NCBI GenBank assembly: GCA_947476255.1
Contig: CANJPY010000005.1
Coordinates: 1 to 64,000 of the forward strand
Direction of reading: 5' to 3'
Length of the DNA: 64,000 nt
Origin: Chthoniobacteraceae bacterium
GTDB lineage: Bacteria; Verrucomicrobiota; Verrucomicrobiia; Chthoniobacterales; Chthoniobacteraceae
Positions 42,282-49,733 of this stretch are shown piece after piece (position 1 is the stretch's first letter; every line of letters starts with the position of its first letter). The notes under the pieces are model-generated. The model did not search any database, was not told the DNA's origin, and saw nothing but the letters and a program-made list of their open reading frames with translations. Made by a program: the position numbers and the translations under genes.

Positions 42282-42470
42282 GATGGGGGTGGCTTGAAAG
42301 AAGACGGGGGAAACAGGATTACCTAGTGTTCAAACTGACTAAGCCCGATGTTAGCCACTAAAGACTTGAGATCAACGCCGCAATCGTTTGCTCTGGGCGG
42401 CGCATGGACGGTTCCTTGTGGGAGCTTGCTTCTCCATGGGAGTGCGGTCACCTTATCAATCAGGAATATT

Positions 42471-42965
42471 ATGGCGCTGATTAACTGTCCCGAATGCGAT
42501 AAGCCGGTTTCTTCCGCCGCTCATGCCTGTCCGCATTGCGGATTTCCTGTGGCAGAGAAGCTCAAGGCTTCATCGGCCCTAACGACTCCAGGCGCGGAGA
42601 TTCATTCCGCCGAGTTGCTCCTCGAGGTGCGCCCGTCCTGGTGGAACTATTTTTGGCACCTGTTGTTCTGCTGGTTGGTTGTGCCGGTTGTCGTCGCTTG
42701 GTGGCAGCGTGCAGGCACGGTCCTCAGGGTTTACCCCAACAGGGTAACCTTGGAGCGGGGATTATTCTCAAAGTGCTACCAGGACTTCCTGCCTCGGGAC
42801 ATTCGCTCGATCGACGTGGATCAAAGTTTTATCGCGAGAATGGCGGGCATTGGGGATATCACGATTTCGACGGCCGCGGCGGTCGAGGGTGCAGAGCGGA
42901 TTGAGGGGGTGCCGGATCCGAGAGGCATTCGCGAGTTGATTCTGGCTCAACGAGGCAGTCATTAA
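42471..42965 (+). CDS. Zinc-ribbon plus PH-like membrane protein
   Basis: 164 residues. An N-terminal double-CxxC zinc ribbon (INCPECDKPVSS, ACPHCGFPV) is followed by a hydrophobic stretch of one or two helices (WNYFWHLLFCWLVVPVVVAW) and a bacterial PH domain like YdbT/bPH_2 (LRVYPNRVTLERGLFSK; FLPRDIRSIDVDQSFIARMA; DITISTAAAVEGAERIEGVP). Members are small membrane-associated proteins of unclear function. It faces away from the dehydrogenase at 39372 (189 bp apart) and is followed 12 bp later by the interspersed repeat at 42978. Start 42471 begins exactly at the zinc ribbon; in-frame codons upstream add nothing recognisable. Confidence 0.75.
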   Translation: MALINCPECDKPVSSAAHACPHCGFPVAEKLKASSALTTPGAEIHSAELLLEVRPSWWNYFWHLLFCWLVVPVVVAWWQRAGTVLRVYPNRVTLERGLFSKCYQDFLPRDIRSIDVDQSFIARMAGIGDITISTAAAVEGAERIEGVPDPRGIRELILAQRGSH

Positions 42966-42977
42966 GGACGGCATCTG

Positions 42978-43067
42978 ATACCATTTCGTTTAACTTTATC
43001 GATGATTGAAAGACCTCAGCTCCGCGGTCCCAGGAGAGAAAGACCAGTTTTCTTCAAGATTTGGCAT
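42978..43067 (+). repeat. Interspersed 90-bp repeat, second near-complete copy
   Basis: Starts ataccatttcgtttaacttt and ends caagatttggcat; it matches 9391-9487 closely but lacks part of the central palindrome (tccgcggtcccag only). It lies between two convergent genes, ending at 42965 and 43223, where a terminator would be expected. The remaining 43068-43222 has no recognised feature. Confidence 0.75.
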
Positions 43068-43222
43068 GAGGAGTGCCAACGAGAATGGATTTTGTCGGTT
43101 AACACTCAAGCCGTTCCAAAGGAAAGGCTGGCACCGCAGCCCCGATGGGGGATTGCAGGGCCAGCCTAAATTGGGCCGACTTGGAATCATCGGCTCAGGG
43201 CTGAGAGAGAAGCATTAAAGCT

Positions 43223-44449
43223 CTATTTGTCAGCCGGCTTCTCTGGCGAAGGCTTGGGAGCTTCTTCTTTTGGAGCTTCAAGCTTCGGTGCTTCAAGCTT
43301 CGGAAGGGCGTTTGCGGGGGCCTCCGGTTTTGGGGCTTCTGCCGGCTTCTCTGCCAGCAGTGTGGAGCGCTCCTTGAGCAACGCGTCCAAACGGAACTTC
43401 GCGACCAAAAAGCCACGGCCTTCGAGTTTCTTCTCCTTGGCGAGTTTTTCGGCAAGCTGCGTCTGTTTTTTGGTGAATTCCTCATCCAAACGCGTCTTGT
43501 CCTCGGGTTTCTCCTCTGCACCAGCCGTGCGCTCTTTGGGCAGGACGGCCGAGACACTCACAAAGACAGGGATGTTTTCCCCCTGTTCCTTGCCGAGTTG
43601 AAGTTCGTAGGTGAACCCATCAAACGTCGCGATTGAAGCCGTCACTGCCGGTTCCGATTTCACCTCGGGTGCGAGGACGTCGGCGATGGTCGCCGCATTC
43701 AGGATGTTCGCCAGTGACGAGACTTTGGACGCGTCAACCTTCTCCTCGGCTTTTGCGTTGGCGAGTTGCCATTCAGCAGTCGCAGACTCGCGACTCAGGG
43801 CCCACGTTTGTTCGCCCTTCACAGAGACCGCTTTGGCCCCCTCGACACTGATGAAGTCGGTGGCGACCCAGCGCGTGGGTGAGGGGTCAATGTCGTCGAG
43901 CGTTTCGGCCACCAAGGAGACCTTCGGCGAAGATCCGGCCTTGAGGTAGCGTCCGGCAGGGAAGCCCTCGGAGGCGCCTCCGAAACCCATGTCGGGAGCG
44001 TCGGATTTACGGAGGTGTTTTTTGCCCAGCAAGAGTGAGCCAATTTCCTTTCCGTCCGCGTTCAGGAACTGCACCAGAGTTCCCGCATTGTCTCCCTTGC
44101 CGGGTTCGACAAGGTCCAGCTTTGCGAACTGGGACGGACCAATCTTCACCTCCTGGACCGTTTTAAGGTCCCAGAGTTTGCGGAGCATGGAACTGACCTG
44201 CTCAAAATTGGCAGGATAATTCGCACGTTCCTGCACGGTCCAGAGGTCGTCCTTTTTGACAAGGTTGAGCTCTGAAGCCGCTGATTTGATGGTAAGACGG
44301 GCCACGTCGTTGATGGGGAACTCCAGCACTTTGAGGCCTGTTCGGCTGGTTTCGGACCAGGCCGCCTGATCGGTCTTGGAGTGCGTGAACCAGGCAATGC
44401 CGAGCGCGATGCCAACGGCAAGAAGTAGGGCGAGTTGTTTTCCTTTCAT
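43223..44449 (-). CDS. DUF4340 membrane-anchored protein of a gld-like ABC system
   Basis: 408 residues. One N-terminal membrane helix (LALLLAVGIALGIAWFTHSK) is followed by a DUF4340 domain with repeated beta modules: VARLTIKSAASELNLVKKDD near 48-68, LVQFLNADGKEIGSLLLGKK near 125-145 and DDIDPSPTRWVATDFISVEG near 185-205. The C-terminus is low complexity, rich in Pro, Ala, Lys and Glu, with a KLEAPKLEAPKEEAP repeat. It is the last gene of the minus-strand operon with ABC ATPase, permease and GldG-like genes, which is the common arrangement in Verrucomicrobiota and other phyla. The substrate or process served is not known. It is 12 bp behind the GldG-like gene. Probably periplasmic apart from the anchor. 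Confidence 0.85.
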   Translation of the reverse strand: MKGKQLALLLAVGIALGIAWFTHSKTDQAAWSETSRTGLKVLEFPINDVARLTIKSAASELNLVKKDDLWTVQERANYPANFEQVSSMLRKLWDLKTVQEVKIGPSQFAKLDLVEPGKGDNAGTLVQFLNADGKEIGSLLLGKKHLRKSDAPDMGFGGASEGFPAGRYLKAGSSPKVSLVAETLDDIDPSPTRWVATDFISVEGAKAVSVKGEQTWALSRESATAEWQLANAKAEEKVDASKVSSLANILNAATIADVLAPEVKSEPAVTASIATFDGFTYELQLGKEQGENIPVFVSVSAVLPKERTAGAEEKPEDKTRLDEEFTKKQTQLAEKLAKEKKLEGRGFLVAKFRLDALLKERSTLLAEKPAEAPKPEAPANALPKLEAPKLEAPKEEAPKPSPEKPADK

Positions 44450-44461
44450 AGTCTTCTGGAA

Positions 44462-46366
44462 TTAACGGGCTGCGCGGCGTTTGAGGCGTAGAATGGCAAG
44501 CCCCAGGCCGGCCACGGCGACGAGCAGCGGCATCAGAGCGATGTTGAGCCACTTGATGCTGTTTTCGAGGGAATCAATGCCCACACGCAGTTTCTTGCGC
44601 TCTTCCTTGAGCTGCAGTTTTACTTCGCGTTCCTTCACCCGGAAGTTGTTGATTTCCTTCTGTTGTTCAGGCGAGAGGATAAAGCGTTGTCCGCCTTTTT
44701 CTCCCTTGTCGCCTTTGGCCCGCTGCAGTTCGTTGAGCTTGTTTTGAGCTTCGGACAGGCTGCCTTCAAGACTCTTGATTTTGTCCTGAAAGGCCGCCTC
44801 CGCTTTGGCCTGCATCTGTTTGACCACCGTGAACTGACGCTCACGCGACGCGCGACTGCGCACCGACACCAGATTGCTGTCGCCAGCCATCTGTTCAATG
44901 GCGCTCTGCGCGAAGGCAAGGTTTCCGTTGGCGGGCATCACCATGCGCTGGCCGCCGAATGGATTCATGACCTCCTGAACGGCGATGGGATCCTGAATAA
45001 AGTCGGAGTCGCCGATCAGAAGCACCGAGGTCTCTTCCTTGGATTCCTTCAAGCCTTCGGCGGCGGGTTTCTCGTCCTTTTTCTCGTCGGGCCCTGCGGG
45101 GGCGGCCTTTGGTTTGCCTTCGGGGAAGGCGGTCTTGAATTTACCCGTGAGGCGCAGCGCAAGGGCTTGTTCCGTTCCCGAGGCTTTGAAGTCCTTGATG
45201 ATTTTTTCGCCTCCAAACTGGGCGCTCATGGGGTCAATCAACTGGGAGTTCTTGGAGGTGTGAAGAAGAACCGTCTGCTTCAAGCCTTCGGCTGGGGTGC
45301 CTGAGAAGACGCCGGCGAACGCGAGGAACAGGTTGTTGGCATCGGCGCTGACGATGTCGTCGCGGTTGATGGCCTGTTCGTTTAACGCAAGCACGGCGGG
45401 CTGTCGGCCCTCGCGGGTGCGGCCGACAAAATCCAGGTCAGCGACCACTTTGGAGCTGTCAAAGGTGATGCCCCAGGCCCCCATGAGTTTGTCCATGGAG
45501 GAACGGCTGCCCATGTTCATGCCCATCGGGTTCCCCGCGGAGCTGCGGTCGAGAACGCTTTGGGGGTCGAGGAATGCGATGAGCTTGCCTCCACGCAGAA
45601 CGAACTGGTCGACGGCGTACTGGGAGGCATCAGAAAGGCCCTTGGGATGAAGGAGAATGAGCACCTTGACATCGGCGGGGATTTCCTCGGCCGCCATGGG
45701 CACGTCCTTCACGGTGAAGTCCCGTTTGATTTCGCTGATGAGCGCCCAAGGCTGCTGTCCGGCCTGGCCCATACGCATCATCATCGGGTTCGTGGGCTGG
45801 CCGCCATAGGGCAGCGGACTCATGACACCGATCACGGGCTTCTCTGCGCTCATCACGCGGGAGATGGCGCGCGCCAGATCGTATTCCAACAACCGCTCGC
45901 GCTCCGGGGTCAGGAACGGAAGCGCTTGTTTTTGGTCGAGCATGCTGATGCTAACCCCGAGGTAGATGGGTTCGCCATCCATGCGAGCCTGTCCTTCGAT
46001 GCCATCAAGGCGCGCCGAGTCTTCGGCTTCCGAGTCAGGCACGGGATCAAGTTTTTGGATCTCAATCTGTCCCTTGGAAGCCTGGCGGAATTCACCGAGC
46101 AGGTCCTCCACTCGCTGGGCGTAGGTTTTGAGCATCACCGGCATCCGCGTGTCGCCTCGGGTGCAGTAGAAGCGAATCTGGATGGGGGTGTCCAATTTGG
46201 AGAGGATTTTACGCGTACCCGCCGAGAGCGTGTAAGCGTGTTCTGCGGTGAGGTCGATGCGTGTTTTCGCCCCGGAGGCGAGCGCATTGACGATCACGAT
46301 GATCACAAACATCGCCACGACGCCGAGTGACGAATAAAGCCAGGTTTCGAGACCTTTGTTTTTCAT
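44462..46366 (-). CDS. GldG-family ABC transporter auxiliary protein
   Basis: 634 residues. An N-terminal helix (about 12-32; VVAMFVIIVIVNALASG) and a C-terminal helix (about 605-627; MPLLVAVAGLGLAILRLKRR) bracket a large extracytoplasmic part. It contains the GldG/IFT52-like substrate-binding fold (RIDLTAEHAYTLSAGTRKIL; IQIRFYCTRGDTRMP; PVIGVMSPLPYG; VKVLILLHPKGLSD; FVLRGGKLIAFLDPQS) and a coiled coil at about 540-600. In Bacteroidota GldA, GldF and GldG form an ABC transporter needed for gliding; equivalents here may transport or anchor surface material, but gliding itself cannot be inferred. It is third in an operon with an ATPase and permease. Length is normal for the family, with a Lys/Glu insert near 430. 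Confidence 0.88.
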   Translation of the reverse strand: MKNKGLETWLYSSLGVVAMFVIIVIVNALASGAKTRIDLTAEHAYTLSAGTRKILSKLDTPIQIRFYCTRGDTRMPVMLKTYAQRVEDLLGEFRQASKGQIEIQKLDPVPDSEAEDSARLDGIEGQARMDGEPIYLGVSISMLDQKQALPFLTPERERLLEYDLARAISRVMSAEKPVIGVMSPLPYGGQPTNPMMMRMGQAGQQPWALISEIKRDFTVKDVPMAAEEIPADVKVLILLHPKGLSDASQYAVDQFVLRGGKLIAFLDPQSVLDRSSAGNPMGMNMGSRSSMDKLMGAWGITFDSSKVVADLDFVGRTREGRQPAVLALNEQAINRDDIVSADANNLFLAFAGVFSGTPAEGLKQTVLLHTSKNSQLIDPMSAQFGGEKIIKDFKASGTEQALALRLTGKFKTAFPEGKPKAAPAGPDEKKDEKPAAEGLKESKEETSVLLIGDSDFIQDPIAVQEVMNPFGGQRMVMPANGNLAFAQSAIEQMAGDSNLVSVRSRASRERQFTVVKQMQAKAEAAFQDKIKSLEGSLSEAQNKLNELQRAKGDKGEKGGQRFILSPEQQKEINNFRVKEREVKLQLKEERKKLRVGIDSLENSIKWLNIALMPLLVAVAGLGLAILRLKRRAAR

Positions 46367-46399
46367 GGTTGAAAAAGAATTGGGTTGTCTTGTTTACAC

Positions 46400-47134
46400 T
46401 CAGCCCGCGCGGTGCGTGCGGACAATGACTCCTGTCGTGAACAGGGAGAAAACGATGACGGAGAGGAAATAGAGAATATCCCGGGAATCGAGGACCCCCT
46501 TTTGGATGCTCTCAAAGTGGGTCATCACACTAAAAGCTGCGATGGCATCCACCAGAGTTGGACTCGCCCAGTGCACGAGCATGTTGGTGACGGGCGGGTA
46601 GCCGGCGAGAATCAGGAACAGGGAGAGCACCACCGACACGATGAAGGCAACCACCTGGTTGCGGGTCATGGCGGAGGTCATCGCGGTGATGGAGAGGTAG
46701 GCGCCGCCCATGAGAAGGCTGCCCACGTAACCGGCGAAAATGACGCCGTTGTCCGGATTTCCGAGATAATTGACGGTCATCCACATGGGGAAGGTGAGTC
46801 CCAGGGCAAGGGCGACGACGGCCCAAGCTGCGAGGAACTTGCCAAGGATGGCCTGCCAGGGGGTGACGGGCATCGTGAGCAGGAGTTCGAGGGTGCCGAG
46901 GCGGCGCTCCTCGCTCCACATCCGCATGCCCACGGCCGGAACTAGGAACAGGTACAGCCAAGGATGCCAAGCAAAGAAGGCTTCCAGACTGGCCTGGCCG
47001 CGTTCGAAGAATCCGGCCACCATGAAGGTGAAGAAGCCGGAGAGCATCAGGAAGATGACAATAAACACAAAGGCCACTGGCGAGGCGAAGTAGCCGGTTA
47101 ATTCGCGTTTTGCGATGGTAATGACAGGTTTCAT
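46400..47134 (-). CDS. ABC-2 type permease (GldF-like)
   Basis: 244 residues with six predicted membrane helices (VAFVFIVIFLMLSGFF, PWLYLFLVPAVGM, AWAVVALALGLTFPMW, FAGYVGSLLMGGAYLS, VVAFIVSVVLSLFLIL, ILYFLSVIVFSLFTTGVIV). Between the second and third lies the usual motif EERRLGTLELLLTMPVTPWQ of ABC-2 permeases. It probably forms a transporter with the ATPase at 47131-48096, whose stop overlaps this start by ATGA, and the GldG-like partner 33 bp downstream. The substrate is unknown. The start and frame are secure. Confidence 0.9.
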   Translation of the reverse strand: MKPVITIAKRELTGYFASPVAFVFIVIFLMLSGFFTFMVAGFFERGQASLEAFFAWHPWLYLFLVPAVGMRMWSEERRLGTLELLLTMPVTPWQAILGKFLAAWAVVALALGLTFPMWMTVNYLGNPDNGVIFAGYVGSLLMGGAYLSITAMTSAMTRNQVVAFIVSVVLSLFLILAGYPPVTNMLVHWASPTLVDAIAAFSVMTHFESIQKGVLDSRDILYFLSVIVFSLFTTGVIVRTHRAG

Positions 47135-48096
47135 TGAGCCTCCTTTCCAGAGGATTTGGTGTCGGGAAGAGTGATGTTGCGGAACACTTCGTCGAGGCGT
47201 CCCTCCTCGGTGTGCAGTTCCAGAAGCGTCCAGTGTTCTTTGGTGGCGAGTTCGGAGATGGCCCGGGCGAGGTCTTCGCTTGCCGTCTGTTTGCGCGGGA
47301 ACGCGCGCACGGCTACGGGGGATTCACTGAGAACCACCGAGTGGTCCACGCCGCTGAGGGCGTCGAGTTTGGCGGCCACAGCCTTGCCGCTGCCCGAACC
47401 GAGGCGCAGGGTGATGGAACCGGCCTGTTTGGAGCGGCGTTTCAATTCGGCTGGGGTGCCGTTGGCGACGATGGTGCCGCGGTCGATGATGATGGCGCGG
47501 GAACACACGGCTTCAACCTCCTCGAGGATGTGTGTAGAGAAAATTATGGCCTTTTTCTCGCCCATCCGACGGATCAGGGTGCGGACTTCGTGCTTCTGGT
47601 TGGGATCCAGGCCGTCGGTGGGTTCGTCCAGAATCAACACTTCGGGGTCGTGGATGATGGACTGGGCAAAACAGGTGCGGTGTCTGTAGCCTTTGGAAAG
47701 GGTTTCCACGCTCTGATGGAGCACGTTTTCGAGGAAACACATTTCCACCGCGCGGTCGACGGCCTTGCGCTGGGCGGGTCCCGAGAGTCCGCGCAGTTCG
47801 GCGGTGAAGGACAGGAAGCCGAGGACGGTCATGTCGGCGTAGGAGGGGGCGTTTTCGGGGAGATAGCCGATGAGCCGTTTGGCTTCGATGGGGTTCTCGA
47901 CGATGTTGAAGCCGCCAATGATTGCCTCGCCTGCAGAGGGAGGAATAAAGCCGGTGATCATACGCATGGTGGTGCTCTTTCCTGCGCCGTTTGGCCCAAG
48001 AAAGCCCAACACCTCGCCCTTCTCGACCTTAAAGGAGACGCCGCTGACGGCGACCTTGGGGCCGAACGTTTTTTTCAAGTTTTGGACTTGGATCAT
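47131..48096 (-). CDS. ABC transporter ATPase (GldA-like)
   Basis: About 321 residues. Walker A GPNGAGKST near 37-45, signature LSKGYRHRT near 135, Walker B VLILDEPTDGLDPNQ near 155-170, switch histidine in FSTHILEEVEA. The C-terminal extension has KRRSKQAGSITLRLGSGSGK as in GldA/CcmA-type ATPases. It powers the transporter formed with the ABC-2 permease. Start 48096 (MIQVQNLKKTFG) fits the family; a TTG four codons upstream (48108) has a better-spaced AGGG and cannot be excluded. First gene of the operon running to 43223. Confidence 0.9.
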   Translation of the reverse strand: MIQVQNLKKTFGPKVAVSGVSFKVEKGEVLGFLGPNGAGKSTTMRMITGFIPPSAGEAIIGGFNIVENPIEAKRLIGYLPENAPSYADMTVLGFLSFTAELRGLSGPAQRKAVDRAVEMCFLENVLHQSVETLSKGYRHRTCFAQSIIHDPEVLILDEPTDGLDPNQKHEVRTLIRRMGEKKAIIFSTHILEEVEAVCSRAIIIDRGTIVANGTPAELKRRSKQAGSITLRLGSGSGKAVAAKLDALSGVDHSVVLSESPVAVRAFPRKQTASEDLARAISELATKEHWTLLELHTEEGRLDEVFRNITLPDTKSSGKEAQ

Positions 48097-48421
48097 GGAT
48101 AAAGACAAAGGTTTCGCCCTGAAATACAGGTGCGATGACAGACAGACAACACACCATTGAAAAGTGTTCGAAAAAAATTAAACTGGGGAGGTGATTCTCG
48201 GGAAGGAGCGCAGGGGTGTCTTTGTCGCACAAAGAGGGAAGCGTCTGGGCAAACCAGAGGCGTGTTCATTAGTTTCCGTCTCAGAGGATGTACTTGGCGG
48301 GCCATTTTTGAGTAGACTGGTTTTCTGTCAAAATTGTGGCGCCATTTCCTATGGCGCCATTTCCTTTGGCGCCATTTCCTTTGGCGCCACTTCCTTGAAG
48401 CTCCTTGGCAGTCCTTAGATC
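48097..48421. other. 325-bp divergent intergenic region before the glycosyltransferase-like gene
   Basis: It must hold promoters for the gld-like operon and the glycosyltransferase-like gene, but I could not place them with confidence. Its main feature is the 15-bp tandem array at 48337-48396. A 75-codon frame (48191-48418) reads through the array as repeated GAIS[YF], but it has no ribosome site or family resemblance and is probably not a gene. Confidence 0.45.
48337..48396 (+). repeat. Four tandem 15-bp repeats (tggcgccatttcct[at])
   Basis: Units at 48337, 48352, 48367 and 48382; the last has one change (gccac). Each contains the palindrome GGCGCC. The array ends 25 bp before the start of the glycosyltransferase-like gene, so copy number could alter promoter spacing or leader structure. 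Confidence 0.9.
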
Positions 48422-49513
48422 ATGAGTCCGTCGATTTCCGCCCTCTACAGCCAGATTCCTTCAGTACAGACCCCAGAGGGGATCAGTAACAGCGTGATGC
48501 AATTCTGCCAGGCGCCCGAGTTTTTTCCGCTGGTTGTTCAGAAGCAGCTCAGGAATGAAGCATTGAAAGCTTTTTTTCAAGGAAGGCGCCTTGAAAAGCT
48601 CTTCATCGGCGAGAATATCAACAGGTTTGACGCCGAGTCCATGCCTTGGCAGGTGGAGGTCTTGACGCCTGAGTTTTTTAATGTGGAGGATGCCGGCCTT
48701 CGCCGTTTGAGGCGGAAGAGTTTGGAAGGGGCGGTGGTGCTCCTCAACAACAATGACATCGCGAAAGCGCGTGCCAGCGGAGGGTATCGGGATTTTTTTG
48801 AGGGTTGTGCTCAAACAATTTTTGTGGCTTGGGACTGGGATAACCATCACTGGCTTGAGAACAGTGTATTTGTGGCGGCGCATTCGGACCTGTATTGCCC
48901 CGCACATCACGAGAATCTTTATTTGCTCTCGCGGTATAACTGGCAGATTGCAGGGCCTGTTTATTGCGCCAGCTTTCAGTGGCCGCGCGCCTTTCTTTCC
49001 AGTTGGCTTCCGCACATTGTAGGCGCTCAGCGCTCCAATGATCCTCTCGGAAAGCACGTACCTTACGCGATGTTTAACTTTCGCAACAGTGTGATCGCTA
49101 CGCTTTCTGCACAGTTTCCGACGGTTGGGTTCAGTGACCAAACATTTCTTTCGCGCACTCTCGAGGACCGGCTTCTCGAGTGGTGTGGGCACAAAGTGCA
49201 TTGGATCATGCCGGTTTTGAACGACGTGCCCATCCGGATTCTTGACGCGTTGATCACCGGAGGAATACCGGTGGTTCCGGCTTCAATGAAGTTACTGCCT
49301 CTCATCCGGGAGATTCCAGAAGAGTACATTTTGTTTTTTTCGCCCGGGGATGTGGTGTCTGCGCAAGGGGTGGTGGCGAGGGCGGTGAAACGATTTGATG
49401 AGGGCGGGGTGGATAAAATCATCGAGCGCCACCAGTACGCCCTTGCTCACCATCACGCGGAGACGCGCATTTCCACCATTCTTGATTTGGTGCGGCGAGA
49501 GTTTGGTCTTTGA
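48422..49513 (+). CDS. Glycosyltransferase-like protein
   Basis: 363 residues, no signal peptide or membrane helix. No family can be named with confidence. The C-terminal third looks like the nucleotide-sugar-binding half of a GT-B-type glycosyltransferase (VPIRILDALITGGIPVVPAS, then IREIPEEYILFFSPGD, and a closing HHHAETRISTILDLVRREFG). The N-terminal half has KSLEGAVVLLNNNDIAKARA and IFVAWDWDNHHWLENSVFVA. It would add a sugar to a surface glycan or protein; the target is unknown. It stands alone, 220 bp before pyruvate kinase; that gap holds only the inverted repeat noted at 49684. The tandem array just upstream may vary its expression. Confidence 0.55.
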   Translation: MSPSISALYSQIPSVQTPEGISNSVMQFCQAPEFFPLVVQKQLRNEALKAFFQGRRLEKLFIGENINRFDAESMPWQVEVLTPEFFNVEDAGLRRLRRKSLEGAVVLLNNNDIAKARASGGYRDFFEGCAQTIFVAWDWDNHHWLENSVFVAAHSDLYCPAHHENLYLLSRYNWQIAGPVYCASFQWPRAFLSSWLPHIVGAQRSNDPLGKHVPYAMFNFRNSVIATLSAQFPTVGFSDQTFLSRTLEDRLLEWCGHKVHWIMPVLNDVPIRILDALITGGIPVVPASMKLLPLIREIPEEYILFFSPGDVVSAQGVVARAVKRFDEGGVDKIIERHQYALAHHHAETRISTILDLVRREFGL

Positions 49514-49683
49514 AAGATGGCAGGATTGGGGGTTGGCGGTGATTCTTCAGGAATGGGCGCCGCGGAAGCTCTGGAGATATGAGAGTTTAAAAACGTGCAG
49601 GTTCATTCGCCAGGTTGGGCTGAATCATGATTTGAGGCAGTGCTGTTGTGCGTAGGCACGCTGGCAGGTGAGATGCAGTGAGC

Positions 49684-49729
49684 AATCTGTTTGATGGCCC
49701 GCTTCATGCTGTTAGAAACGAAACAGATT
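49684..49729 (+). promoter_or_regulatory. 9-bp inverted repeat just upstream of pyruvate kinase start
   Basis: aatctgttt (49684-49692) and aaacagatt (49721-49729) are perfect inverted copies with 28 bases between. The right arm ends 5 bases before the ATG at 49734, so folding would mask the initiation region; it could also be a dimeric regulator site. No T-run. Confidence 0.4.
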
Positions 49730-49733
49730 TTCT

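Noticed and set aside
48191-48418. Small protein with GAIS[YF] pentapeptide repeats
   Set aside because: The pentapeptides come from the 15-bp DNA array; the upstream part resembles no family and has no ribosome site.
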